Assembly: GCA_037954665.1 (NCBI GenBank)
Contig: JBBMOL010000378.1
Location: forward strand, 124,001 to 188,000
Direction of reading: 5' to 3'
DNA: 64,000 bases
Origin: Laguncularia racemosa
Lineage: Eukaryota > Streptophyta > Magnoliopsida > Myrtales > Combretaceae
Under the pieces are notes generated by a model that had not been told where the DNA came from, made no database searches, and saw nothing but the letters and a program-made list of their open reading frames with translations. Positions within the stretch are counted from its first letter, which is position 1; the number at the start of each line of letters is the position of its first letter. Shown piece by piece: positions 25,863 to 36,100 of this stretch. Both the position numbers and the translations under genes were made by a program.

Positions 25863-27279
25863 TGTTGGTCCCAATTAGATTAAACAAGAGGGGGGGGGGG
25901 GGGGGGGGAGGGGGGGTGAATTGATTAATTACTTAAAATTTTACTTTTTTATAAATCAATCAAAACTCTTGACTAATAAAATTACTTGAATAACAATAAT
26001 GAAGAGCAATAATGTGCAATAAATAAAAAGTAGAGAAGAGTAGAATGCTTAGATATTTATAGAGGTTCCGCCTCGAGCGTCAGTCCTCTCTTCTAGCTCC
26101 ACGCCGGGGTCCCGGTTGTCTATACCGGTTGTGTTTCACTATATCAAACAAATTGAAGATATACAACATAAGCCTCTTCAAGGCAAAGTCTCACTGTTGA
26201 GTCTTTCTAGCTTCTTCACTAAGGTAATCACTCAACTACAGTGATGAAACAACAAACAATTCCTTATTCACGAAAGGAATCTCAACAACATCAATGAGGA
26301 AGAACAGATTTCCTCTAGATCACATATATATGTAAAGATTTTTGCTTGAAGATGTATGAGTCTTTTCTTCTCGTGTGTATTTTTCTTTCAGTAACGTTCT
26401 TTCTTCTGTTTTTTTCAACGTTCTCCACTCTCCTTTTTTTCATTTGAATTAAACACTTTATATATGGAGAAAACATAACGGCTACTTTCCACGTGATAAT
26501 CTTGAATTTATTTTTGAATTTTCAATTCAAAAATAAGTTGGATCTGTTGAGAAAGATCTGCATTCCGTGATATTCTTGATGAGGATAAGCTTGGATAATT
26601 AGTTTGACGAGATCTTCTTTGGATATATCTCTTGGATCAAGTTTGTTGAAGATATTCCTCACATTGTGGAACCATATCTTGATATAACAACCATATCTCT
26701 TATCCTTATCTTTGTAATTGCTGGATCTCACAAAATATAGTAAAAATATCCAATTTTAAATCTGGATAAAACTTGTAAATCTTATATGATTTCACTTTAT
26801 CATAAAATGAAATCTTTGAATAAAATCTTGTAAAACTTTATGTAAATTAAAAAACCCATGATATAAAATCCAACTTTAGTAAAACACATCAAGTATTTTA
26901 CCCAAAAATACTTGACACGTGGAGCTAGGCCTTGAAATTTATTAAAACTATCGATATAAAATTTAGAATGTAATCTGAAAAAATTCGTAACAAACATGAA
27001 AGGTTCTGAAAGTGCTTCTGAAACAAACCTGAAGGTTCTGAAAGTGCTTCTGAAAGGTTACCATGATAACTACGGATACACTACACAACTTCTGAAACAC
27101 CTTCTGTCAGAACAAAAATAGTCTATATAACACTTTTGAAGGTTCTGAACAAGCTTCTGTCTCCTTGTTCATCTTTAGAAAAATTACGTGCTATCTTGAA
27201 CATTCATTACACATTATTCCTCTTTTGTTAACATCAAAACTAAATTAGAGAACTTAACATTCTCCCCCTAACATTAACA
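25863..27279 (-). repeat. copia 3' LTR
   Basis: Begins and ends TG...CA on the plus strand and pairs with 39,602-41,049. A minus-strand TATATAAAG box lies at 26,456-26,464. The U3 part (26,998-27,060) holds two units of the GGTTCTGAAAGTGCTTCTGAA repeat, against three in the 5' LTR. A G run at 25,890-25,916 is greatly longer than the six G's at the same place in the other LTR. Confidence 0.93.
25890..25916 (+). repeat. long poly-G tract in copia 3' LTR
   Basis: 19 G's, one A and 7 G's on the plus strand (poly-C on the element's coding strand), near the 3' end of the LTR. The sister LTR has six G's here. Confidence 0.85.
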
Positions 27280-27293
27280 TTCTACCCCTTTTT
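27280..27293 (-). promoter_or_regulatory. copia polypurine tract adjacent to 3' LTR
   Basis: On the minus strand AAAAAGGGGTAGAA abuts the 3' LTR start TGTTAATG. This is the expected primer site for plus-strand DNA synthesis. Confidence 0.75.
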
Positions 27294-27480
27294 GATGATA
27301 ACAAAACACCATTAGATAATCAAAATATACACAACTTTCATGTTTAAGCATATATTCCTATAACAGAATCTTAAGCACAATCGAATCATTATAAACGCAT
27401 AAACATATTGATCATAAGCACTCATAAGCAATATAGAATCATATATAAGCAGCAAGCAGTATTGATCATAATAGAATCAT

Positions 27481-27496
27481 TCTTCTCCCCCTTTTT
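27481..27496 (-). promoter_or_regulatory. second, upstream polypurine tract
   Basis: Minus-strand AAAAAGGGGGAGAAGA lies about 200 bp upstream of the LTR-adjacent tract. Multiple polypurine tracts before the 3' LTR are described for Sireviruses. Confidence 0.6.
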
Positions 27497-27593
27497 GTTA
27501 ACAGCAAAAGGGATATCTCCCTCTTAAACGATGCATAAAAGATAATAGAAGTCTTTTACAACTTGAGTCGAAAATAAAATTTAAGATAAAGAT

Positions 27594-29329
27594 CTAAGAT
27601 TTTCTGGATCTTGTGACTCGAGAGGTAGAGGGAGTGGTGGAATGTTTGGTTGATGAAGGTTTCTCTAGTGAAGTATCAAAGTCGATAATATGAGCGCTAG
27701 AGTGAACATAATTTGGAAATTTGTTGGATAAGAAGAGTTTGATTTCACCATGAAGACTTGTGACAGATTGGGAGGTTTTATCCGTCTTGGAGTCCAAAAT
27801 CTTGAAGGAGTTAGTAACTGAATCTCTGATCTTCCTCACTTGAGAGATAAATTTGTCAAACGCAATTACATTATTAGATAAATCTTGTTTGACTCTCGCA
27901 CTAAATTCATCATAGAGAATCCTATAGTGATGGGGATCGGTAATCATCTTCTTAGAATTCTTCTTGATATCAGAAAGAATATCAGAAGTTTGCTTAACTT
28001 GTAACTCCACTGATTCAAGTCTCCTTAGATCAGATCTTTGTAGAACTTCATCTGTCAAAGTTGTCTTAACCAAATCCGATAGTTCATGTTTCAAACTTTC
28101 TCGAACAACATTCTTTATTTGTTCCAGATCAACATTGGATATAACTTCTTTTGTTCCACTCTTCCCAGCCTCTTCACCATATGATTTCTTCCCATGATCT
28201 GTTTCAACCTCTATTCTAGGTTCTGAACTAGGTTCTGAACCTCCTTCTTGAACAGATATTCCAAAAAGAACTATTCTTTTCATATGCTTTCGATGGAAAA
28301 AATGTGCACCATCATTCGCATACCACAAACAATCCTTAACAAAGATAGACATGTGATGAAAAACTTCTTTACCTATCCTCTTTAATTTAATAGGCTCAAA
28401 TGAGCTGGTAGGCAAAACTATCCCTTTAAACACAAACAATTGCAACAGTATATTCCCAAACACCAAACTTTCTTTATTTCTCCAAATTTGATCAATGACT
28501 CTAGAAGCCATGTCCACATTCTTTTTGTTAATCATTGCATAGATAATTTGAGCATGTTCTATGGACATTGAAGTAGAACTGTCCTTCCTTCGACATAGAC
28601 ATTCAACAATTATCTTATGAATGATTCGAGGAAACAACTCGAAATCAATGACCATTGCTTCTTTTCCATAATCCATTTGTAAGCCTCCATTTATAGCAGT
28701 AAACAGATCATTCCTAGGCATGTTCGTAATCTCTACATCATCATTTACATCATGTAGATGTAGACATTTAATCACATCTTCCCTAGAAATTGAAATGTCT
28801 TGATCACATACTCTGGAAACTAAAACATTCCTTCCGTAAGACTTAAACTTCCATAAAATTCTTTAACACATTCGCCATAAACTAGAACTTGAGTAGAGCA
28901 AAGTTCCATGCATCCTATGGGTTCGAACAATTCATTCCAGTAAAATCCATTACTAGTAAAGAAATTAAAATCCACAAAACTACAAGAACACACCTCATTT
29001 TTCTTCATTCGAAGAGATTTTGAATTTGAGGGTTTTAGACTTAGTACATTCTCTTGTTTCGTTTGCTTCTTGGATGTTTTCTTGAGCGGAGAGGTTTCTT
29101 AAGTAGCCTTTTCTTTTCCTTTTGAAGACGATGCAGCTCGTTTTCTTTTGGAAATCTTCTTGGAACCTATGATAGATTCGGAATCAGCGGAACTCGGATT
29201 CTCCTCTATTGAAGCTTCTTGATATTTTTCCGAAGAATTTGAAGATTCATCATGAATCACTAAAAGCTTGTTTGATGATTTTGTTTTGAATGATTTTTGT
29301 TTGAGGCGTTCTGAAGATTTAGGCGCCAT
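27594..29329 (-). pseudogene. Sirevirus-type env-like third ORF, broken
   Basis: Lies 143 bp downstream of the pol stop in the element's direction. It has its own ATG at 29,329 and a Ser/Lys-rich basic start (MAPKSSERLKQK). The frame is interrupted by a TAA at 29,099-29,101 and by a frame change near 28,815-28,825, after which 393 codons run open to 27,594. The middle resembles the all-alpha domain typical of plant retroelement extra ORFs. From about 28,190 to 27,700 a heptad-like region suggests a coiled coil, and the end is Ser/Thr/Arg-rich. The position matches the env-like gene of SIRE1-type elements. No clear fusion peptide or membrane anchor was recognised, so envelope function is not implied. 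Confidence 0.7.
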
Positions 29330-29471
29330 TGGAGTTGCAATGAGAGAGAAGGAAAATAGAGAGAGAGAAAAAGAACAAATTGCGAAGGAAGAGAATTAGA
29401 GAAGAAAGGAAACGAATAAAAAAAATTTTATATGAATAACAATTTTCAAATATTTTCGGGGGAAAAAAAAT

Positions 29472-30353
29472 TCAAAAGGGGTTACAAATTCCTAATTCAT
29501 TTCTAATAAATTCAAATTTTACCTTTTCAAGAGGTTTAGTAAAAATATCTGCAAATTGATTATCGGTTGACACAAATTCAACATTTATATCTCCATTATG
29601 CACATGATCTCTAATAAAATGATGTCTAATTTCTATATGCTTTGACCTAGAATGATGTACTGGATTTTTTGTCAAATTTATTGCACTCGTGTTGTCACAT
29701 TTAATTGGCACAGTTTTAAAATTTATTCCATAATCATTCAATTGTTGTTTTATCCATAAAATTTGTGCACAACAATTTCCAATAGAAACATATTCAGCTT
29801 CAGTTGTGGATAGAGCAACAAAATTTTGTTTTTTAGAAGACCAAGAAATTAATTTATCACCTAGGAATTGACAAGTACCAGATGTGCTTTTTCTATCAAT
29901 TTTACACCTAGCATAATCTGCATCAGAATATCCTATTAGATCAAAATTCTGATTTTTAGGATACCATATGCCTAAATTAGAAGTATTAACTAGGTATTTG
30001 AAAATTCGCTTTACAGCTGATAAATGAATTTCTGTTGGTGTAGCTTGAAATCTAGCACACAAACACACACTGAACAAAATATCTGGTCTAGATGCAGTCA
30101 AATACAATAAAGAACCTATAAGACTCCTATAAAGTTTTTCACTTACCTTCTTTCCATTTAAGTCAGAGTCTAACCTTGATGAAGTACTCATAGGTGTTGT
30201 AACCTTTTTGCATCCATCATATCCAAATTTCTTCAATATTTTTTTTGTGTATTTTTCTTGATGAACAAAAATTCCTTCCTTTATTTGTTTTATTTGAAGC
30301 CCCAAAAAGAATGTCGACTCTCCCATCATTGACATTTCAAATTCTACCTGCAT
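29472..30353 (-). pseudogene. copia pol C-terminal part: RT tail and RNase H
   Basis: 293 open codons begin in the last part of the RVT_2 domain (EFEMSMMGESTFFLGL) and run through the connection (YRSLIGSLLYLTASRPDI) to RNase H. Visible RNase H signatures are the SDADYA block, STTEAEYVS, CDNTSAI and the HIEIRHHFIRD region, ending at a stop at 29,472. The RT palm with its YVDD box and the D-x-KSAFLNG motif are absent. The frame also differs from the integrase part, so this segment cannot be translated from the upstream ORF. Confidence 0.9.
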
Positions 30354-30357
30354 GGTC

Positions 30358-31791
30358 TCAACAAATTCTCCAAGCTTTAGAAGCCTCTTGTTCAGATTTT
30401 ACAAATTCTGAAGTGCCTTTTGTATTTGCCTCTGAAATAGGTTCTGGATGATCAGATCCTCGAATGTTAACAGCAGGTGCTTCTGACTTAGGTTCTAAAC
30501 TAACTTCTGCTTTAGAATTGGAGTCATTTTCTTCATCAGAATCAACATCCTTTAAATCCTCAATAAACTTAACATTTATCGATTCTTCAATAGTTTTTGA
30601 TGACTTATTGAAAACACGATAAGCACGACTATTTAGAGAATATCCTAAGAAAATAGCTTCTTCAGATCTTTCATCAAACTTACCAAGGTTAAGTGGGTTC
30701 TTTTTCACAAAGCATTTAGATCCAAAGATATGAAAATATGAAACGTTAGGTTTCTTACCTCGAAACATCTCATAAGCAGTCTTTGATGTCATAGGTCGAA
30801 TGAAAACTCTATTGACGATATAGCAAGTTGTAGAAACTGCTTCTGCCCAAAAATACTTAGCAATTCCACTTTCATTTAACATAGATCTAGTTATCTCTTG
30901 TAAAGTTCTATTCTTGCGTTCCACTACTCCATTTTGTTGAGGAGTGTATGGAGCTGAGAAATTATGAGATATACCATGTTCTTCACAAAAATTTAAAAAA
31001 CTTACATTTTGAAATTCTGTTCCATGATCAGTTCGAAGACTAGTTATGGAAACTCCTTTTTCATTTTGTATTTGTTTTGCAAACTTTTGAAAAGAATCAA
31101 AGGTATCTCTTTTGTACCGCAAGAATATAACCTAAGTGTATCTTGAAAAATCATCAACAATAACAAATCCATATTTTCTTCCACCCATGCTTAAGACTTT
31201 AGTAGGTCCAAAAAGATCAAGATGCAATAATTCAAGTGGTCTCTTAGTTGAGATTACATTTTTACTTTTATGAGAAACAGAAACCATTTTATTCTTTAAG
31301 CAAGTATCACATTTCACATCTTGTTTAATATTTATCTTAGGTAATCCTTTAATAATATCCTTTTTAGATAATTTTTCTAAGTGATTAAAATTAACGTGTC
31401 TTAGTCGTTTATGCCAAGCAAAAACATGATTATTCAAAGAAATTAAACAACAATCACTATTGATTTCATCTGGTTTTATAAGATAGGTATTTCTTTTCCT
31501 AATTCCTTCAAATAATCTTTCATCATTTTCATTAAAAGCATAGCACTTGTCTTGATCAAAAATCATCTTATAACCTTTATCACATAACTGACTAATACTA
31601 AGTAAATTATGTTTTAAACCTTGCACAAGATATACATTTTCAATAAGAAACGTAGGCATACCAATCGTTCCAGTGGCAATTATTTTACCTCTATTATCAT
31701 CTCCAAACTTTACATACCCTTTTTCTTCCCAAGTTATGCTATTGAACAATGAAGCATCTCCAGTCATATGTCTAGAACATCCACTATCCAA
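30358..31791 (-). pseudogene. copia protease end and integrase, one internal stop
   Basis: Starts at DSGCSRHM, the aspartic protease active-site block. The integrase follows with its zinc-binding H-x-H region (WHKRLRHVNF) and CDTC, then the DDE core: Asp in LHLDLFGP, Asp in LRTDHGTEF and Glu in QQNGVVERKNRTL. A TAG at 31,132-31,134 breaks the frame at a position where Trp is usual in the family. After the integrase C-terminal region (FLGYSLNSRAYRVFN) and a low-complexity linker the frame ends at a stop where RT should begin. Confidence 0.9.
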
Positions 31792-31842
31792 ATACCATGT
31801 TCCTCTTATTTTAGCTTCATGTCCCTGTACAAATAAAAAGAA

Positions 31843-32447
31843 TTAAGTCCTTTTAGGAACCCAAGCAAGTTTGGGCCCTTTAAAAGATAAGCTCATTTGA
31901 TTTCTTCGATTTACTTGTTGACTACTGAGCTTATTTTTCTTATAATAGCAAAATTTCTCAATATGACCAAATTTATTACAGAAGAAGCATGCATAAGAAT
32001 TCACATTCTTATACCTGTCATTTACCTGTTTCTGGAAATTCTGGTTTGTATAACTTCTGTTATACCTTCTGATATTGCTTTTGTAGTACCCATTGTGTGG
32101 ATACCTCTTGTCAGAATAACTTCTGTAAAAGCCTCTGGTATTTCCTCTTTTAACAATATTTGTATTCGAAATGTACTATTTACTTTTGAATTTATCAGTT
32201 AAGACTTGCTTAGCTTTAACGAAAACTGTATTTTGATTCGATTTTGAACTCGAACCATGCTCATATCGTAACCCATGTTTTTCATTCGAAACTCTTTGTG
32301 AAGAAATTAACATGGTTAATTTCTTATCACTTTCATCAAATTTCTTAAAAGTATTTTTCAACGAACTGGACAGTTCATCAATCTTTACCTTCATGTTACT
32401 AGTTTCCACTTCAAGTAGTTGATTTTCTATTCTTAGTTTTTCTATAT
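31843..32447 (-). pseudogene. copia gag C-terminal part with second zinc knuckle
   Basis: This continues gag beyond the gypsy insertion. A coiled-coil-like segment (IENQLLEVETSN onward) leads to a TAG at 32,176-32,178. A basic Asn/Arg/Tyr-rich region then precedes a CFFCNKFGHIEKFC zinc knuckle (CX2CX4HX4C, near 31,975-32,015), and a TAA closes it at 31,843-31,845. It is in the same frame as the protease/integrase part. Confidence 0.8.
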
Positions 32448-33092
32448 TGATGGAGGTACAAGAGACACGAGACACATGGAGAATGATGGAGGTACAAGAG
32501 ACACGAGACACACGGCTTGTCACACGGCCGTGTCGTGATTGGTAGATTTCCACAGACTCATGCATGGCTCCCATACACGGCCGTGCGTCAAGCCGTATAT
32601 TCGATCAAGATTTCCACAGACTCATACACGGCTCCCATACACGGCCGTGCGTCACGACCGTGTACTCGATCAAGATCTCCATAGGACACGACTTCCTTAC
32701 ACGGCTAGGAACATGGCTGTGTACCTGGTTAAGAATATTCACAGAGTCATACACGGCTTAAATACACGGCCGTGTATGAGACCGTGTACTATGCGTGTCG
32801 CATGCCCAGAAACATACACGGCTTAGAGGCACGGCCGTATATGAAACCGTGTACTATGCGTGTATTTTATTATTTCTTTCCACGTGTACGCTTAGATTTT
32901 CCTTTTCTAGACATTGTACGAGGAAGTCTAAATACCCTCTTGTCAGATAAGCTAGGGTTACATCTTATTTTATATCTGAAATACACTTTGTGAGAGGCTT
33001 CTCTCCTTTAACGGGTTGTGTGCAACCATTGAGTGTGTGAGATTCATTCGTTGAGTGATTCTCGTGTTTCTTTACGCTAACTCGCTGCGTCA
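32448..33092 (+). repeat. gypsy 5' LTR with 36-bp terminal duplication
   Basis: 645 bp against 609 bp for the 3' LTR. The excess is a 36-bp tandem duplication of its own start (32,448-32,483), so TGATGGAGGTACAAGAGACA occurs twice. About 21 substitutions separate the rest from the 3' LTR, 19 of them transitions. The U3 holds a CACGGCCGTG palindrome array. The TATA box is changed to TCTAAATA (32,927-32,934). Confidence 0.92.
32523..32840. repeat. CACGGCCGTG palindrome array in 5' LTR U3
   Basis: Perfect or near-perfect 10-bp palindromes start at 32,523, 32,576, 32,640, 32,712 (degraded), 32,765 and 32,830. Spacing is 53-72 bp, and each is accompanied by flanking CACGGC and CCGTGTACT half-sites. 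The same array recurs in the 3' LTR at about 37,707-38,022. Confidence 0.9.
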
Positions 33093-33094
33093 GT

Positions 33095-33106
33095 TGGTAT
33101 CAGAGC
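33095..33106 (+). promoter_or_regulatory. gypsy primer-binding site
   Basis: TGGTATCAGAGC starts 2 bp after the 5' LTR terminus. It is an exact complement of the initiator methionine tRNA 3' end, as usual in plant gypsy elements. Confidence 0.92.
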
Positions 33107-33126
33107 AAGGAAAATTTCCTGTGGAG

Positions 33127-36100
33127 ATGTCAGGTGACGGAAGTTTAAGAGGCGGTCATGTTCCGGATGTTGCTCGGGATATGGAAACTCTGAGAGCCGA
33201 AGTGCAGGCTCAAAGGGTAGTGTTGGATACCATGGATCAGAGACTCTAGCGTTTCGAACAGCGCTTTGATGACCTGGTTGAGCGTTTCGACGCAATGGGA
33301 ACCAATACTAACAGGGATAGAGACGTTAGGGGAGTACGACCCGGGGCAAACCCTTCTCTTGGCATTCCGATCAACAGACCTATCGCTGCGAATCGAAGAG
33401 TCCAAGCGTATGATGTGGATTTTGAAGAGGAAGATGATTGGTTGGCCGGAAACCTGTAACCACAGCGGAGAGGATACGGCGAGGGTGGTTATGGCCGGAA
33501 TCATCAGGGCCACAATCAGGGAGACACCAGCGAATTCAAATTAAAGGTAGATATACCCTCTTTTAACGGTAATTTGAACATCGAGGATTTAATAGATTGG
33601 CTGGCAGAGGTAGATCGTTTCTTTGATTATATGGAAGTGCCGGAGAATCGTAGGGTGAAGTTAGTGGCATGTAGGTTGAAAGGAGGGGCTTCGGCCTTGT
33701 GGGAGAGGTTACAGAATAGGCGATATAGGGAAGGAAAGCAACCGGTGCAGACATGGTATAGAATGAAGCAATTGATTCAAAGGGATTTCCTACCCCCTGA
33801 CTACGAACAAATATTGTTCCAACAATACCAGAAGTGTAGACAAGGCCCTAGAACAGTGTATGAATATACAGCGGAGTTCATGAGGTTGGCTGAGAGAAAT
33901 GATCTTAGGGAAAGTGAAGGACAACAAGTGGCTAGATACCTGGATGGACTGAAGTTACAAATTAAGGAGAAGATAGGGGTTCATGTTTTACACAACGTCA
34001 ATGAGGCGAAAAACATGGCCCTTCGGGCAGAGATGATGCTATAAGAAAAGACCAATAGGTTTGATGGGGGCAACCGAAGGTTTAAGAGCGAAGGGTTCAG
34101 TACCGTAGGTACGGATAGAGGGAAGGCTGTCTCGGAAGCTCCAGGCGGAATCAATGAAAAGAGAGAGGAAAGAGGAGCAAGTAGGAGACCAATGGAAAAT
34201 AGGGAAGCACCTAAACAGAACAATCCCTATGCTAAACCAATTATGGGAAAGTGCTATAGGTGCAACCAACCGGGTCACCGTTCCAATGAGTGCCCCAGTA
34301 GGAGACCAATCAATGTTATTGATAGGGAAGAGGATGATGAGGTGTGCTGTGAGTCGGATGGAGGAGATGAGTTTTATGGTGATGATGGTTATGGGGATGA
34401 TGAGGGAACGTATGTCATTAGAAAGTTGATGTTGGCACCGAAGTGTGATGAGAAGTCCCAAAGGCATCAGTTGTTTCGTACTAGATGTACTGTTGATGGT
34501 AGGGTGTTTGATTTGATAGTGGATAGTGGGAGTTGTGAGAATATCATTGGTAGGGCAACGGTGAGAGTATTGAATTTGACGACTGAGAAGCACCCGAATC
34601 CATATACCATTGGATGGATTAAAGCGGCTGAGAAAATAGAAGTCACCAAGCGATGTAGAGCACCTTTCTCTATAGGGAAGTATAGAGATGAGGTCTATTG
34701 TGATGTCGTGGACATGTATGCATGCCACCTTCTGTTTGGGAGGCCTTAGCAATTTGATGTTGATGCCAAACACGAAGGAAGGGAGAATGTGTACCGGTTA
34801 GAGAAGGACGGGGTAAAGTTCACTCTTCTACCTCTCAAAGCATCACACCGCCTTAAAATTTCTAAAACGGAAGGGCGTTCTTTCCTCACTATCACCCAAT
34901 CTGAGAGGGAGATGGAGGAAGCAATTAAGGAGACACATACAGTCCATGCATTGGTTGTCCGACAGGTGATGACCGTGGAGGAAGATCAAAGTAGTGATAA
35001 AGAGTGGCCTGACAGTGTGAAGACGCTACTGGAGGAGTTTGGGGAAATAACATCTGAGGAGCTACCCGATGGATTACCTCCCATGAGGGATATCCAGCAT
35101 CATATTGATTTGATTCCGAGAGCTAGCCTACCTAATCTTCCACATTATAGGATGAGCCCAAAGGAGACAGAAATATTGCAAGGAAAGGTGCAAGAACTAC
35201 TCCAGAAGGGATTCATCAGGGAAAGCATGAGCCCTTGCGCAGTGCCCGCCTTGCTAACCCCAAAGAAAGACAGTAGTTGGCGCATGTGTGTCGACAGCAG
35301 AGCAATCAACAAGATTACCATTGGCTATAAATTCCCAATACCCAGATTGGAAGACATGCTCGATTGCTTGAGTGGGGCCAAAGTCTTTTCCAAGATCGAT
35401 CTGAGAAGTGGTTACCATCAGATTCGGATCCGACTGGGGGATGAGTGGAAGACAGCCTTTAAAACTAAAGAAGGACTATATGAATGGATGGTCATGCCTT
35501 TTGGCCTCAGTAACGCCCCAAGCACCTTCATGCGTATTATGAATCAGGTACTCAAACCCTTTTCTGCTCGGTTTGTCGTAGTTTACTTCGACGATATCCT
35601 GATCTATAGCAAAACTGAGAAGGAACACATCGATCATTTGAGGGAAGTGTTGAATGTTCTGAGGTAGAATAAGCTTTTTGTGAATCTAAAGAAATGTGTA
35701 TTCCTCTCTAGGAGATTGTTGTTTTTGGGTTTTGTCGTTAGTGGTGATGGAATTACTGTGGATGATGAGAAGGTAAAAGCTATTAGGGAATGGCCCATTC
35801 CTAACACCGTAAGTGCTTTGAGGAGTTTCCTGGGATTAGCAAGTTTCTATAGAAGGTTTATTCGTCACTTCAGCACCCTTGCTGCACCTATGACTGAGTG
35901 CCTGAAGAAAGGGAAGTTCCAGTGGAGTGATGAAGCTGAAAGTAGTTTCGGGCTGTTAAAAGAAAAGTTGTGCAATGCGCCAGTTCTTGCATTACCTGAC
36001 TTCGATAAGTTGTTTGAAGTCGATTGTGATGCAAGTGGGGTGGGAATAGGAGCGGTACTATCTCAGGAAAGGAAGCCCATTGCCTTCTTCAATGAGAAGT

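Noticed and set aside
26522..26997. Protein-coding frames within the copia LTR (also 40,518-40,870)
   Set aside because: Located in LTR sequence, present in both LTRs with differing stops and no known domain.
32539..32993. Three open frames in the gypsy 5' LTR rich in His/Arg/Pro repeats (also 37,701-38,224)
   Set aside because: They are translations of the palindrome array. Frames stay open because of repeat periodicity, not coding selection.
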